This document shows positions 48,264-58,650 of a stretch of DNA of 64,000 bases, piece by piece; position 1 is the first letter of the stretch; every line of letters starts with the position of its first letter. Origin of the DNA: Pseudothioclava sp033100795. GTDB taxonomy: Bacteria; Pseudomonadota; Alphaproteobacteria; Rhodobacterales; Rhodobacteraceae. Made by a program: the position numbers and the translations under genes. The DNA lies in NCBI RefSeq assembly GCF_033100795.1, contig NZ_JAWLVI010000003.1, positions 248,001 to 312,000 on the forward strand, in the 5' to 3' direction. Under the pieces are notes generated by a model. It saw nothing but the letters and a program-made list of their open reading frames with translations, did no database searches and was not told the DNA's origin.

Positions 48264-48277
48264 CGCTAACGGTAGCG
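48264..48277 (+). promoter_or_regulatory. Candidate operator upstream of pckA
   Basis: CGCTA-ACGG-TAGCG is a perfect 5-bp inverted repeat, with a second GCGCTAA half-site 20 bases upstream (48243-48249). The arms and 14-bp size suit LacI- or GntR-type regulators. It is 168 bases before the pckA start. The binding protein is not identified. Confidence 0.35.
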
Positions 48278-48370
48278 TTGCGTGCTGTTCCATCCAAGAA
48301 ACCGCGTGCTATAGGGCGATTATCCGACGCCTCGTAATGACTCTGCGACATATAGCCTTTCGAGGCAGCC

Positions 48371-48430
48371 GGATCGGTATCCCTAGGCCCGGGATGCCGG
48401 GAGGAACCGACGGAAAGCCGCACTGACGGC
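48371..48430 (+). promoter_or_regulatory. Structured 5' leader of pckA
   Basis: Three short stems line up just before the start codon: GGAT/ATCC (48371-48382), CCCGG/CCGGG (48388-48401) and GCCG/CGGC (48417-48430), followed by a GGGAG ribosome site. Individually each is short; together they suggest a folded leader. No known riboswitch class is recognised. Confidence 0.3.
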
Positions 48431-48444
48431 ATCGGGAGCTATAG

Positions 48445-50043
<1,599 letters not shown>

Positions 50044-50064
50044 GCGCCGCAGACAGACGACATG

Positions 50065-50095
50065 AAAGGCCGGGGTTTTCCCGGCCTTTTGCTTT
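50065..50095 (+). terminator. pckA terminator
   Basis: Ten-bp stem AAAGGCCGGG / CCCGGCCTTT with a GTTTT loop, followed by TGCTTT, starting 21 bases after the pckA stop codon. Confidence 0.82.
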
Positions 50096-50135
50096 GCCCC
50101 TTCCGGTGCGGTGGCTTCGGCCCCATAGTGGCGCC

Positions 50136-51719
50136 ATGTGGCATCTGTTTCTCTTGTTGCTGACCGGTCTTGCCGCCGCCGTTCTGGCGGCCTTTGGGGT
50201 GCTTTTTGCCGCCCGCCTGACCCATCCGCGCCCGCGCGGGCCGTTTCCCGCCAGCCATAGCCTGCCTGCCCCTCTCGACGCACCTTTGACCCAAGCGCTT
50301 GGGGGGCGCGTGCCCCCTGCGCCGGATCAAAGCGCCGTGCAATTGCTGCAAGACCCGATTGACGCACTGGCCGCGCGACTGGAACTGCTGCGCATGGCGC
50401 GCTCTTCGGTCGATCTGCAATATTACATCTGGCAGGATGATACGTCGGGCGGGCTTATGTGCGCAGCACTCCACGAGGCTGCCGCGCGCGGCGTGCGGGT
50501 GCGGCTTTTGCTGGATGACAATGGCACTTACGGGATGGACCGCACCCTCGCAATCCTCGCGCAGACACCGAATATCGAGGTGCGCCTGTTCAACCCCTTT
50601 CCGCTGCGCCGGTTTCGCGCGCTTGGATACCTGTCGGATTTCCGCCGCCTCAATCGCCGGATGCATAACAAGGCGATGATCGTTGACGGGCAGATCGCGA
50701 TTCTGGGTGGGCGCAATATCGGGGACATCTATTTCAACACGCTGGGGCCGGAGGGGTTATATCTGGATATGGACATCGCGATCAGCGGTCCGTCCCTGCC
50801 CGATGCCGCGCGCCAGTTCGACCGTTACTGGAACGCGCGCCTTTCGGTGCCTGCCGAACTAACCCTTGCCCCCCCGCAGGCGAACAATCTGCATACCGAA
50901 CAGAACAGGCTGGCGGCGCGCCTGTCCACACCGCGCGCGCAACGCTACGCCGCAGCGCTAGAAGGCGAAAACGCAGCCCCTCTGCTCGGCAAGGCCGCGC
51001 TGCCGATCCATTGGGCCAAGGCACATATTCTGGCCGACACCCCCGAAAAGATGAACCATCCCGAGGCACGCGGCGCCGAACTTGTCTGGCAAACCCTGCT
51101 CTCCACCATAGGCCAGCCGCAGCACGATCTTGCGATTGCCTCGCCCTATTTCGTGCCCACGCGCGCGGGCGTCAAAGCGCTGCGCCGCTACGCCGCCAGC
51201 GGAGTTAAGGTGCGCATTCTGACCAATTCGCTGGCCTCGACCGACGTGCCGATTGTGCACTCGGGCTATGCCCATCGCCGCCGCCCCCTGTTGCGCGGTG
51301 GCGTCGCGCTTTACGAATACGCGCCTGATGCCCACCCCGCACAGCGCAAACTTAGTGAACTGCTTGGCCCCGAGATCAAAGGCACCTCGCCGTTTTCGCG
51401 CAACAAGCTGCACGCCAAAGTCTTTGCGGTGGATCGCGCACGGGTCTTCGTGGGCTCGTTCAACTTCGATCCCCGTTCGATGCGGCTGAATACTGAAAAC
51501 GGCGTTCTGCTGGATGCCCCCGATCTTGCAGCCGACATCACCGCGATGTTCGATGCCACGGTGCAGAATTTCGCGTGGCGCGTCACCATCGCGCGCAACC
51601 TGCGCCTGACCTGGAAGCGCGCGGGAGAACCCCCGCTGACGCGCGAGCCGGGAACGCGGCTTGGCACGCGCATCCTTTTGGGGATCGCGCAGCGCCTGCC
51701 GATCGAGTGGATGCTGTAA
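50136..51719 (+). CDS. Phospholipase D-family cardiolipin synthase (ClsC-like)
   Basis: A 527-residue protein with an N-terminal membrane helix (MWHLFLLLLTGLAAAVLAAF) and two PLD domains. The HKD motifs are HNKAMIVDGQIAILGGRN near residue 177 and HAKVFAVDRARVFVGSFNFD near 425, each with HxKxxxxD. The pattern DLQYYIWQDDTSGGLM is typical of ClsC-type cardiolipin synthases. The start at 50136 lacks a strong ribosome site; the frame is open upstream into the pckA terminator, so the ATG is kept. It converges on rnr with a 3-base gap. Confidence 0.82.
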   Translation: MWHLFLLLLTGLAAAVLAAFGVLFAARLTHPRPRGPFPASHSLPAPLDAPLTQALGGRVPPAPDQSAVQLLQDPIDALAARLELLRMARSSVDLQYYIWQDDTSGGLMCAALHEAAARGVRVRLLLDDNGTYGMDRTLAILAQTPNIEVRLFNPFPLRRFRALGYLSDFRRLNRRMHNKAMIVDGQIAILGGRNIGDIYFNTLGPEGLYLDMDIAISGPSLPDAARQFDRYWNARLSVPAELTLAPPQANNLHTEQNRLAARLSTPRAQRYAAALEGENAAPLLGKAALPIHWAKAHILADTPEKMNHPEARGAELVWQTLLSTIGQPQHDLAIASPYFVPTRAGVKALRRYAASGVKVRILTNSLASTDVPIVHSGYAHRRRPLLRGGVALYEYAPDAHPAQRKLSELLGPEIKGTSPFSRNKLHAKVFAVDRARVFVGSFNFDPRSMRLNTENGVLLDAPDLAADITAMFDATVQNFAWRVTIARNLRLTWKRAGEPPLTREPGTRLGTRILLGIAQRLPIEWML

Positions 51720-51722
51720 GCC

Positions 51723-53999
51723 CTACTTGCGGCGCGTGCGCTTGACCTTGCGCGCGATGGCCGCACCCTTGGCCTTGTCGCGCCCCGGCTTGCGCGGCAT
51801 CCGCTGACCGGGCTTCTTGCCGCCCTTGCGGCGCCCGGACGGCATTGGCGAGTCCTCAAGTTCCAGGAGTTCCAGCATCAGGCCACCCGTCACCGGCACA
51901 GCCTCGGCCAGCCGCACCAGAACGCGCTGGCCAACGGTGATCCGAAGGCCCGTATCCGCGCCGACCAGTTCCTGATTGTCGCGGTCGTAGTGGAAGAACT
52001 CGCGCCCGATTTCGCGGATCGGCAATAACCCGTCCGCGCCGGTTTCATCCAGTTTCACAAAGGCACCGAACTTCTGCACCCCCGAGATGCGGCCCGTAAA
52101 CTCGGCCCCGACCCGCTCGCTCAGATAAGCAGCCAGATAGCGGTCGGTGGTGTCGCGTTCCGCAATCATCGAACGCCGCTCGGTCTCCGAGATATGCTGC
52201 GCGGTCTCCTGCAACTCTTCGGCGTCGGTTGCGCTTAGCCCGTCATCGCCCCAGCCGTGGCCCGCGATCAACGCGCGGTGGACAATCAGGTCCGAATAGC
52301 GCCGGATCGGCGAGGTGAAATGCGCGTAAGACCGCAACGCCAACCCGAAATGCCCGAAGTTCTGCGGCGCGTAATAGGCCTGCGTCATCGAGCGCAGCGT
52401 GGTGATGTTCAGCAACTCGTCAAACTCGCTGCCCTCGGCTTGCGCCAGAAGGTTGTTCAGGTGCTGCGTCTTCAGAACCTGCCCCTTTGCCAGCGTAAAG
52501 CCCGAGGCCTGCGCCACTTCGCGCAGCGCCTCGATCTTCTCGGGGCTGGGTTCTTCGTGGACGCGGTAGAGCAGCGGGCGGCGCAGACGCTCCAGCTCTT
52601 CGGCGGCAGCGACATTGGCCAGCACCATGAATTCCTCGATCAGCCTATGCGCATCGAGACGTTCCTTGAACTGCACCGAGGACACCTTGCCCGCCTCATC
52701 AATGATGATCTGGCGTTCGGGCAGGTCCAGCTCTAGCGGCTGGCGCAGGCGGCGCGCATGTAGAAGCGCCGCAAAACATTCGTAGATCGGCGCGATCACC
52801 TCGTCCATAAGCGGCGCGCATTTCTCGTCCGGCGCGCCATCCTGAGCGGCCTGCACCTGCTTGTATTCGAGCGAGGCAACCGAGTTGATGATCCCGCGCG
52901 TAAAGCGGTGCGAGACCTTCTGGCCAAAGGAATTGACCTTCATCTGCACCGCCAGAACCGCGCGCGGCACATGTTCGTGCAGCGAACACAGATCACCCGA
53001 CAGGCGGTCGGGCAGCATCGGCACCACGCGGTCAGGGAAGTAGGTCGAATTGCCGCGGTTCTTCGCCTCGCGGTCCAGCGCGGAGCCGGGCGTCACATAA
53101 TGCGCGACATCGGCAATCGCGACCCAAAGCAGAAAGCCACCCTCGTTCTTGGGGTCTTCATCGCGGATCACCAGACAGGCGTCATCACGGTCGCGCGCGT
53201 CTGCCGGGTCGATGGTCACAAAAGGCAGGCCCGTCAAATCTTCGCGCCCCTTGGCGATCGCGGGCTTGGCAGCGTCTGCCTCGGCCACGGCGGCATCGGG
53301 AAAGTCGTCGGGGATACCGTGCTGATGGATCGCAATCAGCGAAACGGCCCGCGGCGCTGACGGATCGCCAAGCCGTTCGATCACCTTTGCACGGGGCAGC
53401 CCCATGCGGCCCTTGGGGCCAATCTGTTCGGCCTCGACCAACTCGCCGTCTTTGGCCTCCAGCGCATCGCCCGCGCCGATGGACCATTCCTTATCGGCGC
53501 CTTTGTCGATCGGCACGATCCGCCCGCCCTCGGCATTTTTGCGGAAGATGCCGACCACGCGATGCGACGCCTGTCCGATCTTGCGAATAATCCGCGCCTC
53601 ATAGTCATAGCCCTGCCCCACAGCAGGCGCGAGACGGCCCAACACCCGATCCCCGGCCGCAAGCGCGGGGTCCGACGATTTGGTCAAAAGCAGGATCACC
53701 GGCTCCGGCCCCTCGCCCTCGTATTCCGGTGCGCGCGCCCACAGATCGCCCTGACTGTCGGCACGCATCACCTCCAGCACGGTCACCGGCGGCAAGCCTG
53801 CCGCATCATGATAGGACCGGCGGCGCTTGGCCAGAAGCCCTTCGCCCTCCATCTCTTTCAAGACGCGCTTTAGTTCGATCTTCTGCGGCCCCTTGATCCC
53901 GAAGGCCTTGGCTATATCGCGTTTCGAGCTGGCGCCCGGATGGTCGGCCAGCCAGTCAAGGATTTCCTGACGCGAGGGGATCTGGGGCAGTTTGCTCAT
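51723..53999 (-). CDS. rnr: Ribonuclease R
   Basis: A 758-residue 3'-5' exoribonuclease of the RNB family. Domains in order: N-terminal winged helix (RQEILDWLADHPGASSKRDI), cold-shock domains, the RNB catalytic core with FVTIDPADARDRDDAC near residue 255 (metal-binding aspartates), an S1 domain (FTGRISGVQKFGAFVKLDET) and a highly basic tail (RRKGGKKPGQRMPRKPGRDK). RNase R degrades structured RNA and helps in rRNA and tmRNA quality control. Confidence 0.94.
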   Translation of the reverse strand: MSKLPQIPSRQEILDWLADHPGASSKRDIAKAFGIKGPQKIELKRVLKEMEGEGLLAKRRRSYHDAAGLPPVTVLEVMRADSQGDLWARAPEYEGEGPEPVILLLTKSSDPALAAGDRVLGRLAPAVGQGYDYEARIIRKIGQASHRVVGIFRKNAEGGRIVPIDKGADKEWSIGAGDALEAKDGELVEAEQIGPKGRMGLPRAKVIERLGDPSAPRAVSLIAIHQHGIPDDFPDAAVAEADAAKPAIAKGREDLTGLPFVTIDPADARDRDDACLVIRDEDPKNEGGFLLWVAIADVAHYVTPGSALDREAKNRGNSTYFPDRVVPMLPDRLSGDLCSLHEHVPRAVLAVQMKVNSFGQKVSHRFTRGIINSVASLEYKQVQAAQDGAPDEKCAPLMDEVIAPIYECFAALLHARRLRQPLELDLPERQIIIDEAGKVSSVQFKERLDAHRLIEEFMVLANVAAAEELERLRRPLLYRVHEEPSPEKIEALREVAQASGFTLAKGQVLKTQHLNNLLAQAEGSEFDELLNITTLRSMTQAYYAPQNFGHFGLALRSYAHFTSPIRRYSDLIVHRALIAGHGWGDDGLSATDAEELQETAQHISETERRSMIAERDTTDRYLAAYLSERVGAEFTGRISGVQKFGAFVKLDETGADGLLPIREIGREFFHYDRDNQELVGADTGLRITVGQRVLVRLAEAVPVTGGLMLELLELEDSPMPSGRRKGGKKPGQRMPRKPGRDKAKGAAIARKVKRTRRK

Positions 54000-54066
54000 T
54001 GCACGTTCCTAAAATGGGCGCGCCTTCGCGCCACCAAACCCCTGACCTTCCGGGGCAATCAGAGTG

Positions 54067-54483
54067 TCAGAGGGATTTTTGCATATCCCGATGCGGAATA
54101 CCCGCATCATCGTAAACCGGACCGAAGGCCGTGTATCCCAGTTTTTCGTAGAACGGGATCGCGTGACATTGCGCCCCCAGTTGCGCCTTGGTGCAGCCGC
54201 GTGCGGCAAGGGCAGCTTCGCTTGCACGGATCAGCGCCGCGCCAAGCCCGCGCCCGCGCGCCTCGGCCAGAACGCAAACCCGCCCGATCTTGCCAAGCTC
54301 GCCTTTGACAAAAAGGCGCGCGGTGCCAAGCGGGGCGCCATCGTCGCGCGCCAGAAGATGCACGGCCTCGGCATCGCGACCGTCCATCTCATCCGCTTCC
54401 GAGACATTCTGCTCTTCGATAAACACGACACGCCGCAACCGGCGGCAAGCGTCCAAATCCTGCGTTTCATGGATGTCGATCAC
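54067..54483 (-). CDS. GNAT-family acetyltransferase (ElaA-like)
   Basis: A 138-residue GNAT. RRVVFIEEQNVSEADEMDG near residue 17, the acetyl-CoA loop VLAEARGRGLGAALI near 71 (R/QxxGxG/A pattern) and the C-terminal QCHAIPFYEKLGYTAFGPVY are as in ElaA/YjgM-type enzymes. Substrate unknown. Its ATG overlaps the dapE stop by four bases (ATGA), so it is translationally coupled to dapE on the minus strand. Confidence 0.85.
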   Translation of the reverse strand: MIDIHETQDLDACRRLRRVVFIEEQNVSEADEMDGRDAEAVHLLARDDGAPLGTARLFVKGELGKIGRVCVLAEARGRGLGAALIRASEAALAARGCTKAQLGAQCHAIPFYEKLGYTAFGPVYDDAGIPHRDMQKSL

Positions 54484-55625
54484 GCGAAATACTCCTGCAA
54501 GACGCGCTGGTAGATCGCCTTCAAGGGCGCGATCTGATCCACCGCGACACGTTCATCGACCGAATGCATGGTCTGGCCGACAAGCCCGAACTCGACCACC
54601 GCGCAGTGGTCTTTGACAAAGCGCGCGTCCGAAGTCCCGCCCGAGGTGGACAGCTCGGGCCGGATGCCCGTTTCCGCCTCGACCGCAGCGGCGACCAGAT
54701 CGACCAGCGGGCCGGGGGGCGTCAGAAAGCACTCGCCCGAGACCTCGGGGCGCAGCGTGATCGTGACGCCGGTTTCTGCCTCGACCCCGGCGATCAGCCC
54801 CTTGGCCCAGTCGATCAGCGAAGCACCCGTATGGGCATCGTTGAAGCGGGTGTTCACCGTCGCACGCGCTTTCGCGGGGATCACATTCGTCGCCGGGTTG
54901 CCGCAGTCGATGGTGGTGATCTGCAAGGTGGACGGGTCGAAATGCGCAGTGCCCTGATCCAGCGGCGCAGCGGTCATCCGGTCGAGCAATTTCACCAGCG
55001 CATGAAGCGGGTTCCTGGCACGATGCGGATAGGCGGCATGGCCCTGCACGCCCTGTGCCTCAAGGAAAAACGTCACCGAACCGCGCCGCCCGATCTTCAT
55101 CATCTCGCCCATCGTCGAGGGGCAGGTCGGCTCACCCACGATGCAGGCGTCCATCGCTTCGCCCTCGGTCTGCATCCAGTCCAGGATCGCCAGCGTCCCG
55201 TCGCGGCCCGCGCCTTCCTCGTCACCCGTCACCGTCACGATCACGGCGCCATTTTCGGGCGGGGTTTCGGTCACAAAATCGATCGCCGCCGCCACATAGG
55301 CCGCGACACCCGATTTCATGTCGGTCGCGCCGCGCCCCCAGAGGTATCCGCCCTCGATCTCGGCGCCGAACGGGTCATGCGTCCACGCGGCCGCATCGCC
55401 CACCGGCACAACATCCGTATGCCCGTTGAAGCCAAAGGTCCGGCCCGCGCCCTTTTGCCCCCAGCGGGCAAACAGGTTCGGCGTGCCGTTCCGGTCGACC
55501 CGCGTGCAGGCAAACCCCGCCTCTGAGAGCAGCCCCTCCAGCAGCACAAGCGCGCCTCCCTCCTCGGGCGTCACCGAGGGGCAACGGACAAGATCGACAG
55601 TCAACTGGACGGGATCGACGGGCAT
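54480..55625 (-). CDS. dapE: Succinyl-diaminopimelate desuccinylase
   Basis: A 381-residue M20-family metallohydrolase of the lysine and peptidoglycan pathway. Zinc ligands and catalytic residues lie in GFNGHTDVVPVGD near residue 64, WGRGATDMKSG near 96, TGDEEGAGRDG near 132 and the C-terminal STSGGTSDARFVKDH. The ATG at 55623-55625 follows GGAGG and gives the family start; the frame is open 23 codons upstream. A coupled GNAT gene follows. Confidence 0.93.
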   Translation of the reverse strand: MPVDPVQLTVDLVRCPSVTPEEGGALVLLEGLLSEAGFACTRVDRNGTPNLFARWGQKGAGRTFGFNGHTDVVPVGDAAAWTHDPFGAEIEGGYLWGRGATDMKSGVAAYVAAAIDFVTETPPENGAVIVTVTGDEEGAGRDGTLAILDWMQTEGEAMDACIVGEPTCPSTMGEMMKIGRRGSVTFFLEAQGVQGHAAYPHRARNPLHALVKLLDRMTAAPLDQGTAHFDPSTLQITTIDCGNPATNVIPAKARATVNTRFNDAHTGASLIDWAKGLIAGVEAETGVTITLRPEVSGECFLTPPGPLVDLVAAAVEAETGIRPELSTSGGTSDARFVKDHCAVVEFGLVGQTMHSVDERVAVDQIAPLKAIYQRVLQEYFA

Positions 55626-55654
55626 CTGAACCTCCGCAAATTCATACGCTCCAG

Positions 55655-55682
55655 CCTTAGCCGCGCCGCCCCCCAAGCACAA
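55655..55682 (-). promoter_or_regulatory. Weak candidate dapE promoter
   Basis: TTGTGC (55677-55682) and CTAAGG (55655-55660) are 16 bases apart on the minus strand, 30 bases ahead of dapE. Both boxes are imperfect. Confidence 0.28.
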
Positions 55683-55942
55683 CAGCACTGCCATTTTGCC
55701 CGCCCCAAAGGTGTTGCGCGCGCATCACCCGACGCCACCCTGACCACGACCAAAAGAAAAAACAGTTTCCTTGCGGCGTAACTCATGCATATTGTTGACG
55801 AAAATCAAAAGACCCGAGGCAGGGCAAACGAGCAGGGCACAAGCCCGACATAACCAGAGGCCAAAAGGCCCGGTCAAAGGGACGAACAGGCACGTCCCGT
55901 CATGCGGTGTTTGCACTGCCTTCCGATGGTATGGAGGCAGTA
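55683..55942. other. Gene-free region before the Hint pair
   Basis: Nothing coding is supported here. The sequence is less GC-rich between about 55750 and 55810 (a run with TTGTTGACG and AAAACAG), so the promoter of the Hint pair probably lies there, but no clear -35/-10 pair could be chosen. A strong ribosome site (GGAGGCAGTA) immediately precedes the start at 55943. Confidence 0.35.
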
Positions 55943-57535
55943 ATGGCGACAGCCAGCGAGCTGAATTATAACATCAATGCCTCGGCCATGCAGATGGCCG
56001 ACACCATCTTTGGCGACGGCACGACGGTCATCAGCGCCTCCTATACCGGCGACAACCGCGCCTCGGCGATCTATTCGGGCGGCGACACCATCGCGCCGGG
56101 GGCTACCCCAAGCGACACGGGCATCATCCTCTCGACCGGCTACGCCGCCGATTACACCAACTCCAACGGCGGAGGCTGGTGGAGCAACCCGTCGAATACC
56201 AACCAGTCAAACGGCAAGTCGGTCAACAACTCGGGCATCAACAATAACGCCGATTTCAATGCTCTGGCCGGCACCAGCACCTATGACGCGGCATGGCTGG
56301 ATGTGGATTTCGTCCCCGAAGGCAACCTGATGACCATCAGCTTTGTCTTCGCCTCGGACGAATACCCCGAATATGTGAACTCGCAATATCTTGATATGGT
56401 CGGAATCTGGGTGAACGGCGAGCCGGTCAATATGGTGATCGGCGACGCCTCGGTTAACAACGTCAACCCGCTGTCCAATACGAACCTCTATCTCGACAAC
56501 ACGGGTGACGCCTATAACACCGAAATGGACGGCCTGACCGTCACGCTTTCGGTCAGCTTTCCGGTCGTCTCGGGCGAGGTGAACTCGCTGCGGATCGGGA
56601 TCGCGGATGTCTCGGACTCGGCTTACGACTCCAATGTGCTGATCGCAGGCGGATCGGTCCAGACAACGCTGATCGCGGTTGACGACGATGTCTGGCTGCA
56701 ACCCAACGCCAGCAAGACGATCGACGTTCTGGCCAATGACCAGAACGGAACAACCGGCACACTGACCATCACCCAGATCAACGGGATCAACGTCAGCGCA
56801 GGGGATTCGGTCACTCTGTCGTCGGGCGAGGTGGTCACGCTTAACGCAGACGGCACGCTGACCATCGTCTCCGATGGCGACGAGGCAGTCGAGAGCTTTA
56901 CCTACACGGTGCAAAGCTCCACCGGCGAGACCGATAACGGCTTTATCACGGTCGACACCGTGCCCTGCTTTGTGGCCGGCACTCTGATCGACACGCCCGA
57001 GGGGCTGCGCGAGGTCGAAACCCTGCGCGTGGGCGATCTGGTGCTGACGCAGGACGATGGGGCGCAGCCGCTCCGGTGGATCGGGATGCGACAGGTTGCA
57101 GCGGAGGGGAATTTCGCGCCGATCCGTATTCGCGCGGGCAGCTTTGGTGCCGAGCGCGATGTGCTGATCTCGCCCCAACACCGTATTCTGGTGCGCGATC
57201 CGCTGGCCGATCTGATGTTCGGCGAGGCCGAGGTGCTGGTCGCGGCGAAAGACCTTGTTAACGGCTCCAGCGTTACCGTGCAGGAGGGCGGTGAGGTCTG
57301 CTACGTCCATCTTCTGTTCGACCGCCATCAGGTGATCTTCTCGGAAGGCATGGCAAGCGAGAGCTTCCTGCCCGGCCCACAGATCCTTGGTGGTCTGGAA
57401 GAGGCCGTGCAGGCCGAGATCTGTGCGTTGTTCCCCGAGATCGACCCGCGCACCGGCGAAGGCTACAGCCCCGCCGCGCGGCGGATGCTCAGGGGCTATG
57501 AGGCGCGCGCGCTGATCCGGCGCAAAGCCGCGTAG
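55943..57535 (+). CDS. Choice-of-anchor L / cadherin-like / Hint-domain protein
   Basis: A 530-residue protein. Residues about 1-230 match the choice-of-anchor L domain: SAMQMADTIFGDGTTVISAS near residue 10, then ISFVFASDEYPEYVNSQYLD near 130, and VSGEVNSLRIGIADVSDSAY. Residues about 240-340 are a beta-sandwich, cadherin-like repeat (DDDVWLQPNASKTIDVLAND). From residue 341 is a Hint_2 domain: PCFVAGTLIDTPEG with the nucleophile-type Cys at 342, ISPQHRILV, and FDRHQVIFSEGMASESF. There is no signal peptide and no RTX repeat, so export route is unknown. The C-terminus has a conserved ARRMLRGYEARAL tail shared with the next gene. Confidence 0.8.
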   Translation: MATASELNYNINASAMQMADTIFGDGTTVISASYTGDNRASAIYSGGDTIAPGATPSDTGIILSTGYAADYTNSNGGGWWSNPSNTNQSNGKSVNNSGINNNADFNALAGTSTYDAAWLDVDFVPEGNLMTISFVFASDEYPEYVNSQYLDMVGIWVNGEPVNMVIGDASVNNVNPLSNTNLYLDNTGDAYNTEMDGLTVTLSVSFPVVSGEVNSLRIGIADVSDSAYDSNVLIAGGSVQTTLIAVDDDVWLQPNASKTIDVLANDQNGTTGTLTITQINGINVSAGDSVTLSSGEVVTLNADGTLTIVSDGDEAVESFTYTVQSSTGETDNGFITVDTVPCFVAGTLIDTPEGLREVETLRVGDLVLTQDDGAQPLRWIGMRQVAAEGNFAPIRIRAGSFGAERDVLISPQHRILVRDPLADLMFGEAEVLVAAKDLVNGSSVTVQEGGEVCYVHLLFDRHQVIFSEGMASESFLPGPQILGGLEEAVQAEICALFPEIDPRTGEGYSPAARRMLRGYEARALIRRKAA

Positions 57536-57546
57536 GAGGGGACAGG

Positions 57547-58650
57547 ATGTCAGTTCACGACCAAGGTTGGTTTGCCGCACATCACCCCGAGATGGGCGCT
57601 GTTGCCCTGTCAGATCATCCGCTGCCGCAGCTTCTTGGGCGCGGCACGCTGATGCTGGAGTTCTCTCTCATGCGCGGCGAGCAGGACATCGTCCCGCTTT
57701 TGCACCATGCGACCCGCAACGGCTGGCAGCGATTCCTGTCTGTCTCGTTCACCCATGACGGGCACCTGTGCGTCTCGCAGCGGCAAGGCGAGGCGTTTCA
57801 CGCGCTCTCCATCGACGCCTCCGACGAAATCGCCGCTGGTGGGCGGATGCGCCTGACATGGAGCTGGGATGCGCCTGCCCGCACCAGCCTTCTGACGCTT
57901 GAAGCCTTGGATAACAGCAGCATCCGGCAACGCCTTGGCCACGCGCCGCTACCGCTTGCGCGCGAAGATGCCGAGGCGCTGACCTCGAACACGGATGCGG
58001 CGCGGATTGGCCCGCGTGTCGAATGGCTCGCGCTTTCGGACCGGGTGCATCCGGTCGGGCCGGGCGCCTGCTTCGCGCCCGCAACCCTGATCGACACGCC
58101 CACCGGTCCCCGCCCCGCCGCCAGCCTGCGCGCAGGCGATCTGGTGGAAACCGTCGACGGCGGGGCGCAACCCGTCGTCTGGTCGGGCCGTGTCAGCCTG
58201 CCCGCGCTTGGCAGCCTCTGCCCCGTGCGCCTGTGCGCCCCGAGCTTCGGCGCGACGCGCGACCTCTGGCTCATGCCCGAACACCGCGTCGCAGTCGGCG
58301 GCCCCATGGTGGATTACCTCTTCGACAAGGACGAAGTGCTGGTGCCCGCCCGCTATCTTGTGGACGGCTGCACCGCATTGCAGCCCGACCGCCCGGCAGT
58401 TCTGGGCTGGCACGGCATTTTGCTCGCGCAGCATCATCTGTTGATTTCCGACGGTTGCCTGATCGAAAGCCTGGCGATTGGCGCGCTGGCACGGCACTCC
58501 TCGCTGGCTGCCCATACCGCGCTGGCCGACCTGGCGAAAGCAGGCAAGCTGCCCACGCATCCCCGCCGCGCGCGCCCTGTGCTCAAGAGCTATGAGGCAA
58601 TGACGCTGGCCGCCGCCCGCGCGCAAAAACGCGGGCCGGTTGCCGCCTAA
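57547..58650 (+). CDS. Hint-domain protein, second of tandem pair
   Basis: A 367-residue protein, 11 bases after the first Hint gene with an AGGAGGGG site between. The N-terminal 165 residues look like a LamG/concanavalin-type beta-sandwich (MLEFSLMRGEQDIVPLLHHA, MRLTWSWDAPARTSLLTLEA). The Hint_2 domain starts at ACFAPATLIDTPTGPRPAAS with Cys near residue 175, and has LMPEHRVAVGGPMVDYLFDK and HHLLISDGCLIESL. The tail RPVLKSYEAMTL parallels that of the first protein. Whether either protein self-cleaves is unknown. It converges on, and overlaps by three bases, the TauE gene. Confidence 0.8.
   Translation: MSVHDQGWFAAHHPEMGAVALSDHPLPQLLGRGTLMLEFSLMRGEQDIVPLLHHATRNGWQRFLSVSFTHDGHLCVSQRQGEAFHALSIDASDEIAAGGRMRLTWSWDAPARTSLLTLEALDNSSIRQRLGHAPLPLAREDAEALTSNTDAARIGPRVEWLALSDRVHPVGPGACFAPATLIDTPTGPRPAASLRAGDLVETVDGGAQPVVWSGRVSLPALGSLCPVRLCAPSFGATRDLWLMPEHRVAVGGPMVDYLFDKDEVLVPARYLVDGCTALQPDRPAVLGWHGILLAQHHLLISDGCLIESLAIGALARHSSLAAHTALADLAKAGKLPTHPRRARPVLKSYEAMTLAAARAQKRGPVAA

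Noticed and set aside
48371..48430. A known riboswitch (for example SAM-II) in the pckA leader
   Set aside because: The stems do not match any riboswitch consensus that I know, and pckA is not a typical target; left as an uncharacterised leader.
55626..55654. Extension of dapE upstream to 55694
   Set aside because: The added residues are unlike the family and the GGAGG site favours the ATG at 55623-55625.
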